From contig NZ_RJUB01000010.1 in NCBI RefSeq assembly GCF_024343615.1, positions 118,395 through 182,394 of the forward strand: 64,000 nt of DNA, read 5' to 3'. Below, piece after piece: positions 15,158 to 24,047 of the stretch. A model generated the notes under the pieces. It made no database searches, was not told the origin of the DNA, and worked only from the letters and a program-made list of their open reading frames with translations. Positions within the stretch are counted from its first letter, which is position 1, and the number at the start of each line of letters is the position of its first letter. Source of the DNA: Ferruginibacter sp. HRS2-29 (GTDB lineage Bacteria > Bacteroidota > Bacteroidia > Chitinophagales > Chitinophagaceae). The translations under genes were made by a program, and so were the position numbers.

Positions 15158-16438
15158 ATGTTACAGATCAATTTTATCAAGCAGAATGCAGACCTGGTAA
15201 AGGAAAGACTGGCAGTGCGCAACTTCGCCCATATCGGCCTGGTTGACGAACTGATCAGCCTCGATGAAGAACTTCGTAAACAAAAACTCGTTTCGGAAAA
15301 CCTGCAGGCTTCGGTAAATACCACTTCCAAAGAGATCGGTGCATTGATGGCCAAAGGCGAAAAGGAAGCGGCTGAAGAAAAGAAAGCAGCCGTAACCGCG
15401 TGGAAAGAGGAACAGGCAACGGTGAAAACATCACTACAGGCGCTGGAAGAAGAGTTTACCGGTAAATTATTATTGCTCCCGAACCTTCCACACACTTCTG
15501 TTCCAAAAGGCAAAACTCCTGAAGATAATGAAGTGGTGCTCGAAGGTGGCACTGTGCCGCAATTATTTGCCGGCGCAAAACCGCATTGGGATATCATCAA
15601 AGAATACGACCTGGTAGATTTTGAAACCGGCGCAAAGCTGGCTGGTAGCGGCTTCGCGTTGTTCAAAGGAAAAGGTGCAAAGCTACAACGCTCACTGATA
15701 CAGTATTTCCTGGATTACAATACGGCTGCCGGCTACACAGAATTTGCCCCGCCATTGATGGTAAATGAAGCTACTGCTTATGGTACGGGACAACTGCCGG
15801 ATAAGGAAGGACAGATGTATCATATCACTGAAGATAAATTGTACCTGATACCCACCGCCGAAGTGCCGGTAACGAATGTATATGCGCAGCAGATCGTAAA
15901 AGAAAGCGACCTGCCGATCAAGATGACCGCCTATTCTTCCTGCTTTCGCAGGGAAGCGGGTAGCTTTGGCAGCGATGTACGCGGACTGAACCGCCTGCAC
16001 CAGTTTGAAAAAGTGGAAGTGATCCAATTGGTAAAACCTCAACACAGCTATGAAGTGCTGGAAGAAATGGTGAACCATGTGGAAAGGCTGCTGCAGTTCC
16101 TGGAGTTGCCTTACAGGATCCTTCGTCTTTGCGGCGGGGATATGGGCTTCACTTCTGCGCTCACCTACGATTTTGAAGTGTTCAGTGCAGCGCAGCAAAA
16201 ATGGCTGGAAGTGAGCTCTGTCAGCAATTTCGAAACCTTTCAGACAAACAGGATGAAGATCCGGTATAAAAATGAAGAGGGTAAAACCGAACTGGTGCAC
16301 TCCCTCAACGGTTCATCACTGGCATTGCCACGCATTATCGCAGCTTTGCTGGAAAACAACCAGAGTGAGAACGGGATACATATTCCGAAGGCGCTGCAGG
16401 CATATTTTGGGGCAGCGTTGATCGAAAAGAACGGATAA
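15158..16438 (+). CDS. serS: Serine--tRNA ligase
   Basis: A 426-residue class II aminoacyl-tRNA synthetase charging tRNA-Ser. The N-terminal coiled-coil arm (about 30-110; EELRKQKLVSENLQASVNTT) contacts the tRNA. The catalytic core has TAEVPVTN, motif 2 in CFRREAGSFGSDVRGLNRLH and motif 3 in GSSLALPRIIAALLENNQ. The start MLQINFIKQNADLVKERLAV matches the family; longer in-frame readings upstream run through the divergent gene. Size is normal. Confidence 0.97.
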   Translation: MLQINFIKQNADLVKERLAVRNFAHIGLVDELISLDEELRKQKLVSENLQASVNTTSKEIGALMAKGEKEAAEEKKAAVTAWKEEQATVKTSLQALEEEFTGKLLLLPNLPHTSVPKGKTPEDNEVVLEGGTVPQLFAGAKPHWDIIKEYDLVDFETGAKLAGSGFALFKGKGAKLQRSLIQYFLDYNTAAGYTEFAPPLMVNEATAYGTGQLPDKEGQMYHITEDKLYLIPTAEVPVTNVYAQQIVKESDLPIKMTAYSSCFRREAGSFGSDVRGLNRLHQFEKVEVIQLVKPQHSYEVLEEMVNHVERLLQFLELPYRILRLCGGDMGFTSALTYDFEVFSAAQQKWLEVSSVSNFETFQTNRMKIRYKNEEGKTELVHSLNGSSLALPRIIAALLENNQSENGIHIPKALQAYFGAALIEKNG

Positions 16439-16440
16439 TT

Positions 16441-16543
16441 GAACAATGTATAATGGATAATGCTTCAGGCTAAAACGTTTCCCGCAAATGGTGATGACTT
16501 CAATCCTGAAACATTATCCATTGTCCATTATAAAATTATCAAT
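16441..16543. repeat. Intergenic inverted repeat, word ATAATGG/CCATTAT
   Basis: Left arm AACAATGTATAATGGATAAT and right arm ACATTATCCATTGTCCATTA flank a core of about 45 nt with AAACGTTTCCCGCAAATGG. It lies between the convergent serS and beta-helix genes and may serve as a terminator. Confidence 0.85.
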
Positions 16544-16584
16544 TTAGGTAAACCGCTTCTATTCGCCTGTTTTTATTTTTCATT

Positions 16585-18405
16585 TTATCTTTTATAGAAA
16601 GTTTCTGTAATCACTTTGCCGGGGCTCTGTATATAGAGATGATAAGTGCCATTCATCAAACCGGATACATCAATAGTATTTTGATAACCTTTCAATTGTT
16701 TTGTGAGTACCAGCTGTCCATTCGATGTATAAATGCTGATTTTTAATTCGGAACCATTGATTATTTTGTAATTAAGCTGCAGGCGGTTTTTGACCGGGTT
16801 GGGGAAAATGACAGCTTGTGATAAACTATTGTTTGCAGCGCTTACAAACCCTGGTTTTTCATCCACAGGCTTCCGGCTCAATGCCGAACAATCTTGCGGG
16901 GTAAATTGCGGTGTGCTAACCATGCCAGACCCCAGGTCTATATTGCCATATAACCCCAGACCACAACCTGTACCAATATAAAAAGGGGCTCCTGACATAT
17001 AAGTAAACCGATTATTCTGCCATTTGGTATCCCACGCGGCACATATATACGCCACCGTAGTACTTACATTAGAAGTAAATTCTGAATTGCTTACCAATGG
17101 TTGGTTAGTCGCTACGCTACAATCGGGAACGTTGGGTTTGATGTAAAAAGACGGCTTATAATAGTTGGATAACTTGCAGGAGTCAAGCCATGTGTAATTA
17201 CCCCCGAATTCAATATTCAATAATTTGGTCCCAAACATTTCTGTGCCTAACCGGCAATCAGTAAATGTGCAGTTTAAAAATTTTACCCGGTCTGCCGCCG
17301 AAGTTGATCCTCCTCTGCAGTTGGCTTCGCCAAAGAACTTACAGTTTTTAAACAAGGTTTTATTTGACTCCCACCATAAAGAATAATACTGGGACCCTAC
17401 CATGGTGCAACTGTCGAATACCATATTGTAAGAGCTGGTCGATGCAGTCACTACGGCATTGGCATAATTGTCTTCAAAACTGCAGTTTATAAAATTACCG
17501 TTGGTATTGGTAGGGTAGGTGCCGAAATCGGGTTCCAGGTCGAAGCCTGCACCCGGAAGGGTTTTTACCAGGCCAGTACCATTATATTTTGAATGCGTGC
17601 CTCTTATCATTACACTGTCGCCACCGATCCAACTGATGCCATTTCTGCCACTGGTTAAAATATCTACAGAACTGATGTTAATATTTTTGGTTTTCAGCGT
17701 AGTGCTCATGTTTTTAATGCAGATACCATCTAACCCAACATCAGTGATTACCGTGTTTTTGACTGTTACGTTTTTAGAATCATCGATAAATATCCCGAAG
17801 GCAGCTAACTCTATAGGCCTTGATCCGCAACCGTAATTGCCTCCGAGTTGAAGATTATTAATATTTCCATCAATCTTTATTTTATCAACTGTTATGCCGT
17901 TGCAGTTAGTGAAAGAGAAAAAAGTGCCGATACGGGCAATGTTATAGGCATATGCAGAGGCCAGAGTAGGATTGTAAACACAGCTAGTTCCGAACGGATT
18001 GTAATCATTCAGGTTAGCCGGGGGGGCCAACGTGCTGGTATCGAATGTGCCGAATTTAAGGCCGGGTTTCATCATGATCACAGGGTATTTGTTGCCAACC
18101 TTGGGCACTCCTGTTATTTTTACATTTACACATCCATTAAGAGACAATACGTCATCGGCGGTATACAGGCCTGCAGCTGTGCGGGTATAATTTTGATTAC
18201 CAACAATGTAAGTGCCGGAAGGAATCAATAATTCGACATTTCCCCCCATTAAGTTAATGTAAGCCGCAGCTGCTGCGAAAGCGGCATGATCATCTGTAAC
18301 TCCATCACCTACAGCGCCGAAATCTGTTTTGATGTTTTTAACCTGGGAGAATGTGGCAAATGGAGCCAGCAATAAAATTAAAAAAAGAGGTGCAATAGTT
18401 TTCAT
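16585..18405 (-). CDS. Secreted right-handed beta-helix protein with type IX secretion sorting domain
   Basis: A 606-residue protein starting MKTIAPLFLILLLAPFATFS, a signal peptide. Residues 24-45 (DFGAVGDGVTDDHAAFAAAA) match the opening of pectate-lyase-3-like beta-helices. The middle contains many short N/G/V-rich rungs (ENVTVKNTVIT-like turns). The C-terminus (from AVIFPNPVKNRLQLNYKI to VITETFYKR) is a T9SS type A sorting domain, so the protein is exported through the type IX system to the surface or medium. It probably acts on or binds a polysaccharide; no catalytic residues can be assigned with confidence. An upstream in-frame Met at 18450 precedes the signal peptide and is not used. Confidence 0.88.
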   Translation of the reverse strand: MKTIAPLFLILLLAPFATFSQVKNIKTDFGAVGDGVTDDHAAFAAAAAYINLMGGNVELLIPSGTYIVGNQNYTRTAAGLYTADDVLSLNGCVNVKITGVPKVGNKYPVIMMKPGLKFGTFDTSTLAPPANLNDYNPFGTSCVYNPTLASAYAYNIARIGTFFSFTNCNGITVDKIKIDGNINNLQLGGNYGCGSRPIELAAFGIFIDDSKNVTVKNTVITDVGLDGICIKNMSTTLKTKNINISSVDILTSGRNGISWIGGDSVMIRGTHSKYNGTGLVKTLPGAGFDLEPDFGTYPTNTNGNFINCSFEDNYANAVVTASTSSYNMVFDSCTMVGSQYYSLWWESNKTLFKNCKFFGEANCRGGSTSAADRVKFLNCTFTDCRLGTEMFGTKLLNIEFGGNYTWLDSCKLSNYYKPSFYIKPNVPDCSVATNQPLVSNSEFTSNVSTTVAYICAAWDTKWQNNRFTYMSGAPFYIGTGCGLGLYGNIDLGSGMVSTPQFTPQDCSALSRKPVDEKPGFVSAANNSLSQAVIFPNPVKNRLQLNYKIINGSELKISIYTSNGQLVLTKQLKGYQNTIDVSGLMNGTYHLYIQSPGKVITETFYKR

Positions 18406-18700
18406 AAATTGTGTGTTTTTGGGGTTTATGTTAATAGTTATTAAAAACAAATTGACTACGGGTTAAATAAGATGATGATATGCTGTTATATTAATTTAGC
18501 AAGTTTTAAAAAAAATAAAGCTAAAACTAATTTAGATAAATTTTACCAGAAATGCAAGTGGTTCTTGGCGATAATGTTGCTAATTAAGAGAGGTAATTAT
18601 CGGTTGCGAAAATCTTCTGTTATGGCTGATCTTGGGGATGATTTCTTTTGCCCGATGCCGTAAGCCCTGGAGTAGTATATCCGGAGAATTTTCATTACTA
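18406..18700. other. Intergenic region without recognised gene
   Basis: About 295 nt, A/T-rich, between the starts and ends of two minus-strand genes. A 63-codon plus-strand reading frame is present (18472-18663) but has no supporting features. No hairpin terminator or promoter element stood out. Confidence 0.5.
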
Positions 18701-20308
18701 TTATGTAAACCGCTTCAACCTTATCTCCTCGATGTCCAGCTGCGACTGGTGCTTCCTGATCTCTTCATCGTGGTAGATCTTTTCCTTTCTTAACAGCACA
18801 AGCTCTCTTCGTTGCGCCTCGAGTATGTGCGTATATACGCGTTTGTATACGGCTCTTTCGGCTTTATCTGTTTCTTCATATTCCATGGAGTTGAGGCGTT
18901 CGATGATGTGGATGATATTCGTTTCCATCACGGTGCGGAGATTGCCCACCAGTTTATTTTCATCAGCTTCCTTGCGGTAATTTTCATTGATGACCACCAG
19001 TGCCGCATTGATCAGCCGGATGCGGATGGCCGAATCCTGCTCTTCATCGGGGATATCTTCCTTCGGCGATTGCAGCTTCATTCTTTTTATGATAGAAGGC
19101 AGCGTAAGCCCTTGCAGCACCAGGGTTACCAGTATCACTATAAATGTGATGAATAAAATAAGGTTGCGGTGGGGAAATGGTGTGCCATCATCCAGCAACA
19201 GTGGAATATTAAGCGCAGCAGCCAGTGATACCACCCCACGCATGCCCGCCCAGCCAATGACGAAGGGCCCGGCAAAACCGGGATTGGGTTCCGATTCGCG
19301 GACACTTTTAAAAAGGTACCTTGGTATATAAGCCGCGGGGAATACCCATAATATCCGGATAATGATGGCTGCCACACTGATCATCAGGCCATAAAGAATG
19401 GCCTCCACAAGGGAGTAACCATTGAGCCCCGAAATGATAACCGGCAGTTGCAGCCCGATGAGGATGAACACCAGCCCGTTGAGGATGAATACAATGGTGC
19501 TCCACACACTGGTGGTCTGCAACCTCGACTGGTGATTGAATATTTCATGCGAACGATAAGAAAGGAAAAGTCCGCCGGTAACCACCGCCATCACGCCCGA
19601 AAAATGAAAATGCTCCGCTGCCAGGTACATGATATAGGGTGCCATGATGGATAGTGCCGTATCAATATCCGGCGTGGTGGGCATGAACCGGTGAATGAGG
19701 TAGAGGATGAATGCGATGGCGATACCGATGATGATGCCCATGAAAGTAACCAGCAGGAAATCGCCGACGGCGCTGTTGAAAGTGAATTGCCCGGTGATGA
19801 TGGCCGCGAGCGCAAAACGGAAAACGATCAGACTCGAGGCATCGTTGATAAGGCTTTCGCCTTCGAGTATGGTGACGATCCTTTTGGGTAGCTTGATGCC
19901 TTTCAATACCGAAGTAGCGGCAACCGCATCCGGGGGCGAAATGATACCGCCCAGCAAAAACCCGAGTGCCATGGTAAAGCCAGGGATCACCGACGAAGAT
20001 ATGCAGGCGATGATGACGGAAGTGAAAAATACCAGTCCGAATGCCAGCAGCAGAATCGGCCGTTTGGCTCTCCAGAAATCGTTCCACGAAGTATACCAGG
20101 CCGCTTCATATAATAAAGGGGGCAAAAAAACGAGGAACACGATATCGGGGCTGAGCGAAATGTTAGGAATGCCGGGGATCAGGCTGATCAGCAAGCCGCC
20201 TACTACCAATAAAATGGGATAGGAGATCTTTAGTTTTTGCCCCAGCATGGCCAGTACAAAAACAAGAAATAGTAAAAATAATATCAATAAAAGGCTTTCG
20301 TGCAGCAT
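18701..20308 (-). CDS. Na+/H+ antiporter, CPA1 (NhaP-type) family
   Basis: A 535-residue inner-membrane exchanger with 11-12 hydrophobic segments over residues 1-415 and a charged cytoplasmic tail. The family signature is in ISPPDAVAATSVLKGIKLP and GESLINDASSLIVFRFALA, with the Asn-Asp ion-binding pair, plus GWAGMRGVVSLAAALNIPLL. The tail (420-535) is helical and Arg/Glu-rich (MEYEETDKAERAVYKRVYTH). It likely exports Na+ against H+ for pH or salt homeostasis. It appears monocistronic. Confidence 0.92.
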   Translation of the reverse strand: MLHESLLLILFLLFLVFVLAMLGQKLKISYPILLVVGGLLISLIPGIPNISLSPDIVFLVFLPPLLYEAAWYTSWNDFWRAKRPILLLAFGLVFFTSVIIACISSSVIPGFTMALGFLLGGIISPPDAVAATSVLKGIKLPKRIVTILEGESLINDASSLIVFRFALAAIITGQFTFNSAVGDFLLVTFMGIIIGIAIAFILYLIHRFMPTTPDIDTALSIMAPYIMYLAAEHFHFSGVMAVVTGGLFLSYRSHEIFNHQSRLQTTSVWSTIVFILNGLVFILIGLQLPVIISGLNGYSLVEAILYGLMISVAAIIIRILWVFPAAYIPRYLFKSVRESEPNPGFAGPFVIGWAGMRGVVSLAAALNIPLLLDDGTPFPHRNLILFITFIVILVTLVLQGLTLPSIIKRMKLQSPKEDIPDEEQDSAIRIRLINAALVVINENYRKEADENKLVGNLRTVMETNIIHIIERLNSMEYEETDKAERAVYKRVYTHILEAQRRELVLLRKEKIYHDEEIRKHQSQLDIEEIRLKRFT

Positions 20309-20436
20309 GAAATGGTATTGATGAATGAGTTTTGTAAGCTAATAAATGTTAGCGAAGTCAAAATTATTAAATTTACTGACAACGTATTTTGAAAAACATT
20401 ACTTTAGCATGACAATCAACGTTTAAACAATAGAAA

Positions 20437-20820
20437 ATGAAATATCTATCTTTCGTGTGCATCGCAGCCGTAATCGTGTTTAGCTGTTCTCCTAAAACAA
20501 CCCCGACTTCTACAGCAGGTACTACAACTACTACTTCAACCACCACTACTACGGCTCCTGTTGTCGTAGAAGAAACGAAAACGGTTACAACTGTAACCAC
20601 CACCACTATTGCTGACCCTAAAAACAGTACTGAAGCGTTGGCGGGTGCAAAAACCTATGAAGCCAAATGCGGCCGTTGTCATGGGTTGAAAAAAGTAGAT
20701 GATTTTACCGCACAGGAATGGGTGCCGATCATGAACAGCATGGCGCCTAAAGCAAGGCTGGATTCTACCGAAAAAGCACATGTGCTGCTGTATGTGCAGT
20801 CGAATGCAAAAAAAGGATAA
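20437..20820 (+). CDS. Monoheme c-type cytochrome lipoprotein
   Basis: A 127-residue protein with a lipoprotein signal (lipobox VFSC, Cys17), a 40-residue Thr-rich linker (21-58), and a small cytochrome c domain. The heme motif is Cys78-Gly-Arg-Cys81-His82, and Met99 or Met102 (in IMNSMAPKARL) could be the axial ligand. The short domain ends with the helix EKAHVLLYVQSNAKKG. It is probably an electron carrier tethered to a membrane by a flexible linker. DUF1800 and DUF1501 genes follow on the same strand, but a 225-nt repeat-containing spacer separates them. Confidence 0.85.
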   Translation: MKYLSFVCIAAVIVFSCSPKTTPTSTAGTTTTTSTTTTTAPVVVEETKTVTTVTTTTIADPKNSTEALAGAKTYEAKCGRCHGLKKVDDFTAQEWVPIMNSMAPKARLDSTEKAHVLLYVQSNAKKG

Positions 20821-20824
20821 TGCA

Positions 20825-20940
20825 GATCTATGATGTGAGATCTATGATCTATGATATGAGTTCTCAAATTGAAAGCTATTATTTATCTGAGATATCGTTC
20901 ATTTTGAAAGTAATAGATCATACATCTTAAATTATAGATT
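20825..20940. repeat. Intergenic inverted repeat, word GATCTATGAT
   Basis: Left arm GATCTATGATGTGAGATCTA and right arm GATCATACATCTTAAATTAT surround a core of about 60 nt with TTGAAAGCTATTATTTATC. It lies between the cytochrome and DUF1800 genes. Confidence 0.8.
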
Positions 20941-21045
20941 TGGGACGGTTTTTGCTGGATTTGTTGCTGAATTAAATTTTTTACCCCCGGTTAAACGTTT
21001 CGTTAACGGAAGGGTCTTAGCCCGGCACATTCCTAATTTAATAGT

Positions 21046-22524
21046 ATGGCAGCAACTACCAGGTTAAAAAATCAACATCTTCTTTGGCGTGCAGCTTTTG
21101 GCCCGATGGCCGAAAATGCTGCACAGCTGGAAACCTTCTCTACAAAAAAACTCTGGGAACTTTTACTCAAGACTTCCGCAAAATCTCCGGAAAAGCTGGA
21201 AGTCGCCCAAAACCTTGTCGACGGATTGTACAATGGCGTAAAAAGCCTGGGTGATCTGTCGAATGCCGCCAAAATGCAGGACCAGGAGAATAAGGCCCAA
21301 ATGGCAAAAAGGCGCCGCGAAACTTCCCGCGATGAGATCAGGAACCTCAACATTCTCTGGCTCGGCGAAATGATCAACAGCGAAGCACAGCTGAGGGAAA
21401 AAATGAGCCTTTTCTGGCATGGGCACTTTGCCTGCCGCGTCGTTAACAGTTTTTTTCAACAGGAATTATTACATACGATCCGCACCAATGCCATCGGCAA
21501 TTTTGGTGATCTGTTGAAGGAAGTGAGCAAATCGCCTTCTATGCTGCAGTTTCTCAACAACCAGCAAAACAAGAAGGGAAAACCCAACGAGAATTTTGCC
21601 CGTGAGGTGATGGAATTATTTACCATGGGCCGCGGCAATTATACCGAAAAAGATATCAAAGAAGCAGCGCGTGCCTTTACCGGCTGGGGTTTCAATGCAC
21701 AAGGCGAATTCGTATTCAGGCAACAGCAGCATGATACGGGCACAAAAACTTTCCTCGGCGAAACGGGAAATTTCAATGGTGATGATATCCTGGATATCTT
21801 ATTGCAAAAACAACAAACAGCCGACTACATCACCCGAAAGATCTACATCTATTTTGTGAATGAAAATGTGGATGAAGCCAGGGTACAGTCGTTGAGTAAA
21901 CGTTTTTATGCGAATAAATACGATATCAAAAAACTGCTGGAAGACATCTACACCAGTGATTGGTTTTATGATGAAAAGAATATCGGCTCGAAGATAAAAT
22001 CGCCGGTAGAGCTCATTGCCGGCATCAGGCGTTTCCTGCCGCTCGAAATGGATAATGATGCAGCGCAATTACTCTTTCAAAAAGTACTCGGACAAATTTT
22101 ATTTTATCCGCCCAATGTGGCGGGATGGCCCGGCGGCAGAAGCTGGATCGATAGCAGCACGCTGATGGTAAGGCTACAGATGCCGCAGGTATTTGCTGCA
22201 AAAGAAAGCATCGTACTGAGCCCGAAAACAGATGATGATGTGAGTATGGGGCAAATGATGGAAGAGAATGTGCGCATCAAGCGCAATAAGATGTACGCTG
22301 ATAAAGGGGGCTCTGCAGAAATTGACTGGAGCCTGGTAACAAAAATTTTTGAAAAGACCCCAAGAGAAGATCTGGCGCAAAAAATTTCAGATACCTTATT
22401 GCAGACAAACAGCAGATTGAACAGTGCCCTGCTCACAAAATACCTGAACGCGGAAAGCAGGGAGAATTATATAAAAAGTGCAGTCATTAACCTGATGAGC
22501 ACACCGGAATATCAAATGGCATAA
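21046..22524 (+). CDS. DUF1800 family protein
   Basis: A 492-residue protein with family segments NQHLLWRAAFGPMAENAAQL, MSLFWHGHFACRVVN, FAREVMELFTMGRGNYTEKD and AARAFTGWGFNAQGEF, then FYPPNVAGWPGGRSWIDSST. No signal peptide is evident. DUF1800 has no known activity. It is nearly always paired with a DUF1501 gene, as here, and the pair is common in Bacteroidota and other phyla. The pair is separated by a GATCTATGAT repeat of 140 nt, so joint transcription is likely but not certain. Confidence 0.9.
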   Translation: MAATTRLKNQHLLWRAAFGPMAENAAQLETFSTKKLWELLLKTSAKSPEKLEVAQNLVDGLYNGVKSLGDLSNAAKMQDQENKAQMAKRRRETSRDEIRNLNILWLGEMINSEAQLREKMSLFWHGHFACRVVNSFFQQELLHTIRTNAIGNFGDLLKEVSKSPSMLQFLNNQQNKKGKPNENFAREVMELFTMGRGNYTEKDIKEAARAFTGWGFNAQGEFVFRQQQHDTGTKTFLGETGNFNGDDILDILLQKQQTADYITRKIYIYFVNENVDEARVQSLSKRFYANKYDIKKLLEDIYTSDWFYDEKNIGSKIKSPVELIAGIRRFLPLEMDNDAAQLLFQKVLGQILFYPPNVAGWPGGRSWIDSSTLMVRLQMPQVFAAKESIVLSPKTDDDVSMGQMMEENVRIKRNKMYADKGGSAEIDWSLVTKIFEKTPREDLAQKISDTLLQTNSRLNSALLTKYLNAESRENYIKSAVINLMSTPEYQMA

Positions 22525-22525
22525 A

Positions 22526-22665
22526 ATCTATGATCTATGATGTGCGATCTATGATCTGTTCTTTCGGTTTGAACAATGTTGGAAACCTGATAAGACTTCA
22601 TATGGAAAGAGATCATAGATCGTACATCATAGATCATAGATAGATCATACATCATCCATCATACA
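22526..22665. repeat. Intergenic inverted repeat, word GATCTATGAT
   Basis: Left arm ATCTATGATCTATGATGTGC, right arm with GATCATAGATCGTACATCAT repeated to 22665, around a core with TTCTTTCGGTTTGAACAATG. It sits inside the DUF1800-DUF1501 pair. Confidence 0.88.
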
Positions 22666-22672
22666 TTGTTTT

Positions 22673-23866
22673 ATGGTTATCAAACGCAGAGAATTTTTAC
22701 AGATCGGTTCCTTGGCCAGTGCATCGCTGATGATGCCGAAATTTTTGAAGGCTTTTGAACAGCGCCACCTTGTTCCGCAGGGAAATAAAGTAGTAGTGGT
22801 GATACAATTCAGCGGGGGAAACGACGGATTGAATACGGTGATTCCCGTAACGAATGATATTTACTATAAAAGCCGTCCAAAGATCGGTATTGCCAAAGAC
22901 AAAGCACTTAGCCTTACCGGCGATGTGGGCCTCAATCCGGCGCTTGAAGCCTTCAAGGGATTGTATGATGATGGCAGCCTTTCTATCCTCAACAGTGTTG
23001 GTTATCCCAATCCCGATCGTTCGCATTTCCGCAGCATGGATATCTGGCAGAGTGCCAGCGACAGCGATAAATATGTAAATACCGGCTGGCTTGGCCGCTA
23101 CCTCGATGCACAATGTAAAGGCTGCGACAAACCCACCCAGGCTTTGGAAATAGATGATATGCTGAGCCTGGCGCTGAAAGGTGATATACAAAAAGGGCTC
23201 GCTTTCAAAGATCCGCGGAGGTTGTACAGCAGCAGCAACGAGAAGTTTTATAAAGACATCAATTCAGCGCATCAGCAAAGTGAAGAGACCGTGGATTATC
23301 TCTACAAAACCATGAGTGCCACGTTGAGCAGCGCCGATTATATTTTTCAGCAAAGCAAACTGCATCCCACTTCGCAATCCTATCCCAATACCGAAATGGG
23401 AAAAAATCTGAAGACAATCGCTTCGCTGATCATGTCGGATATCAACACCAAAGTGTATTATGTTTCGCTGGGAAGTTTTGATACGCATGTAAACCAGGAA
23501 GCGCAGCAAAAGAGGTTGTTTACAGAACTGAACGGAGCAGTAAAAGCTTTTACGGATGATCTGAAAAAGAACAATCGGTTTGATGATGTGCTTTTGATGA
23601 CCTTCTCCGAATTTGGCAGAAGGGTAGGGCAGAACTTCAGCAACGGTACCGATCATGGTACTGCCAACAATATGTTTTTTATCAGCGGCGGATTAAAAGA
23701 AAAAGGGATCCTCAACGAGTTGCCGGATCTCTCTAACCTCAACGATGGAGATCTGAAGCATACGGTCGATTTTAAAAATGTGTACGCAACTGTTTTGAAT
23801 AAATGGTTGGGCAGCGATGACAGGATGATCCTGGGGAAGCAGTATGAGCATTTGAAATTCATTTAG
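22673..23866 (+). CDS. DUF1501 domain protein with Tat-like signal
   Basis: A 397-residue protein starting MVIKRREFLQIGSLASASLM; the RREFLQ motif followed by a hydrophobic stretch fits a twin-arginine signal, so folded export is likely. Family motifs include VVVIQFSGGNDGLNTVIP, NPDRSHFRSMDIWQSAS, SLGSFDTHVNQ and TFSEFGRRVGQNFSNGTDHG. DUF1501 is related in fold to the alkaline phosphatase/sulfatase group, and the Asp/His residues of GGNDG, SFDTH and GTDHG fit metal ligands, but no substrate is known. It follows DUF1800 and ends before a strong terminator. Confidence 0.9.
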   Translation: MVIKRREFLQIGSLASASLMMPKFLKAFEQRHLVPQGNKVVVVIQFSGGNDGLNTVIPVTNDIYYKSRPKIGIAKDKALSLTGDVGLNPALEAFKGLYDDGSLSILNSVGYPNPDRSHFRSMDIWQSASDSDKYVNTGWLGRYLDAQCKGCDKPTQALEIDDMLSLALKGDIQKGLAFKDPRRLYSSSNEKFYKDINSAHQQSEETVDYLYKTMSATLSSADYIFQQSKLHPTSQSYPNTEMGKNLKTIASLIMSDINTKVYYVSLGSFDTHVNQEAQQKRLFTELNGAVKAFTDDLKKNNRFDDVLLMTFSEFGRRVGQNFSNGTDHGTANNMFFISGGLKEKGILNELPDLSNLNDGDLKHTVDFKNVYATVLNKWLGSDDRMILGKQYEHLKFI

Positions 23867-24047
23867 TGAATAGTGAATAGTGAATAGTCAAACCTTCGGA
23901 GTTTTTATATAATTTGAAACAGTTGCTATTAGAAGTACAAAGTAAAAAGCAGTTCAATGGAACTGCTTTTTACTTTTCTGATATCTTAAACTAGTAATAA
24001 TTATGTAACCTTCAAAGATTTGACTATTGACTATTTCCTATTGCCTA
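23867..24047. repeat. Intergenic inverted repeat, word GAATAGT
   Basis: Left arm GTGAATAGTGAATAGTGAAT (23866-23888) pairs with GACTATTGACTATTTCCTAT (about 24021-24041). The terminator at 23939 lies between them. Confidence 0.8.
23939..23976. terminator. Bidirectional terminator, 17-bp perfect stem
   Basis: AAAGTAAAAAGCAGTTC (23939-23955), loop AATG, GAACTGCTTTTTACTTT (23960-23976). It is between the convergent DUF1501 and POT transporter genes. Confidence 0.93.

Noticed and set aside
18472..18663. 63-codon plus-strand frame in an A/T-rich spacer
   Set aside because: No start context, no recognisable domain and composition like noncoding DNA.
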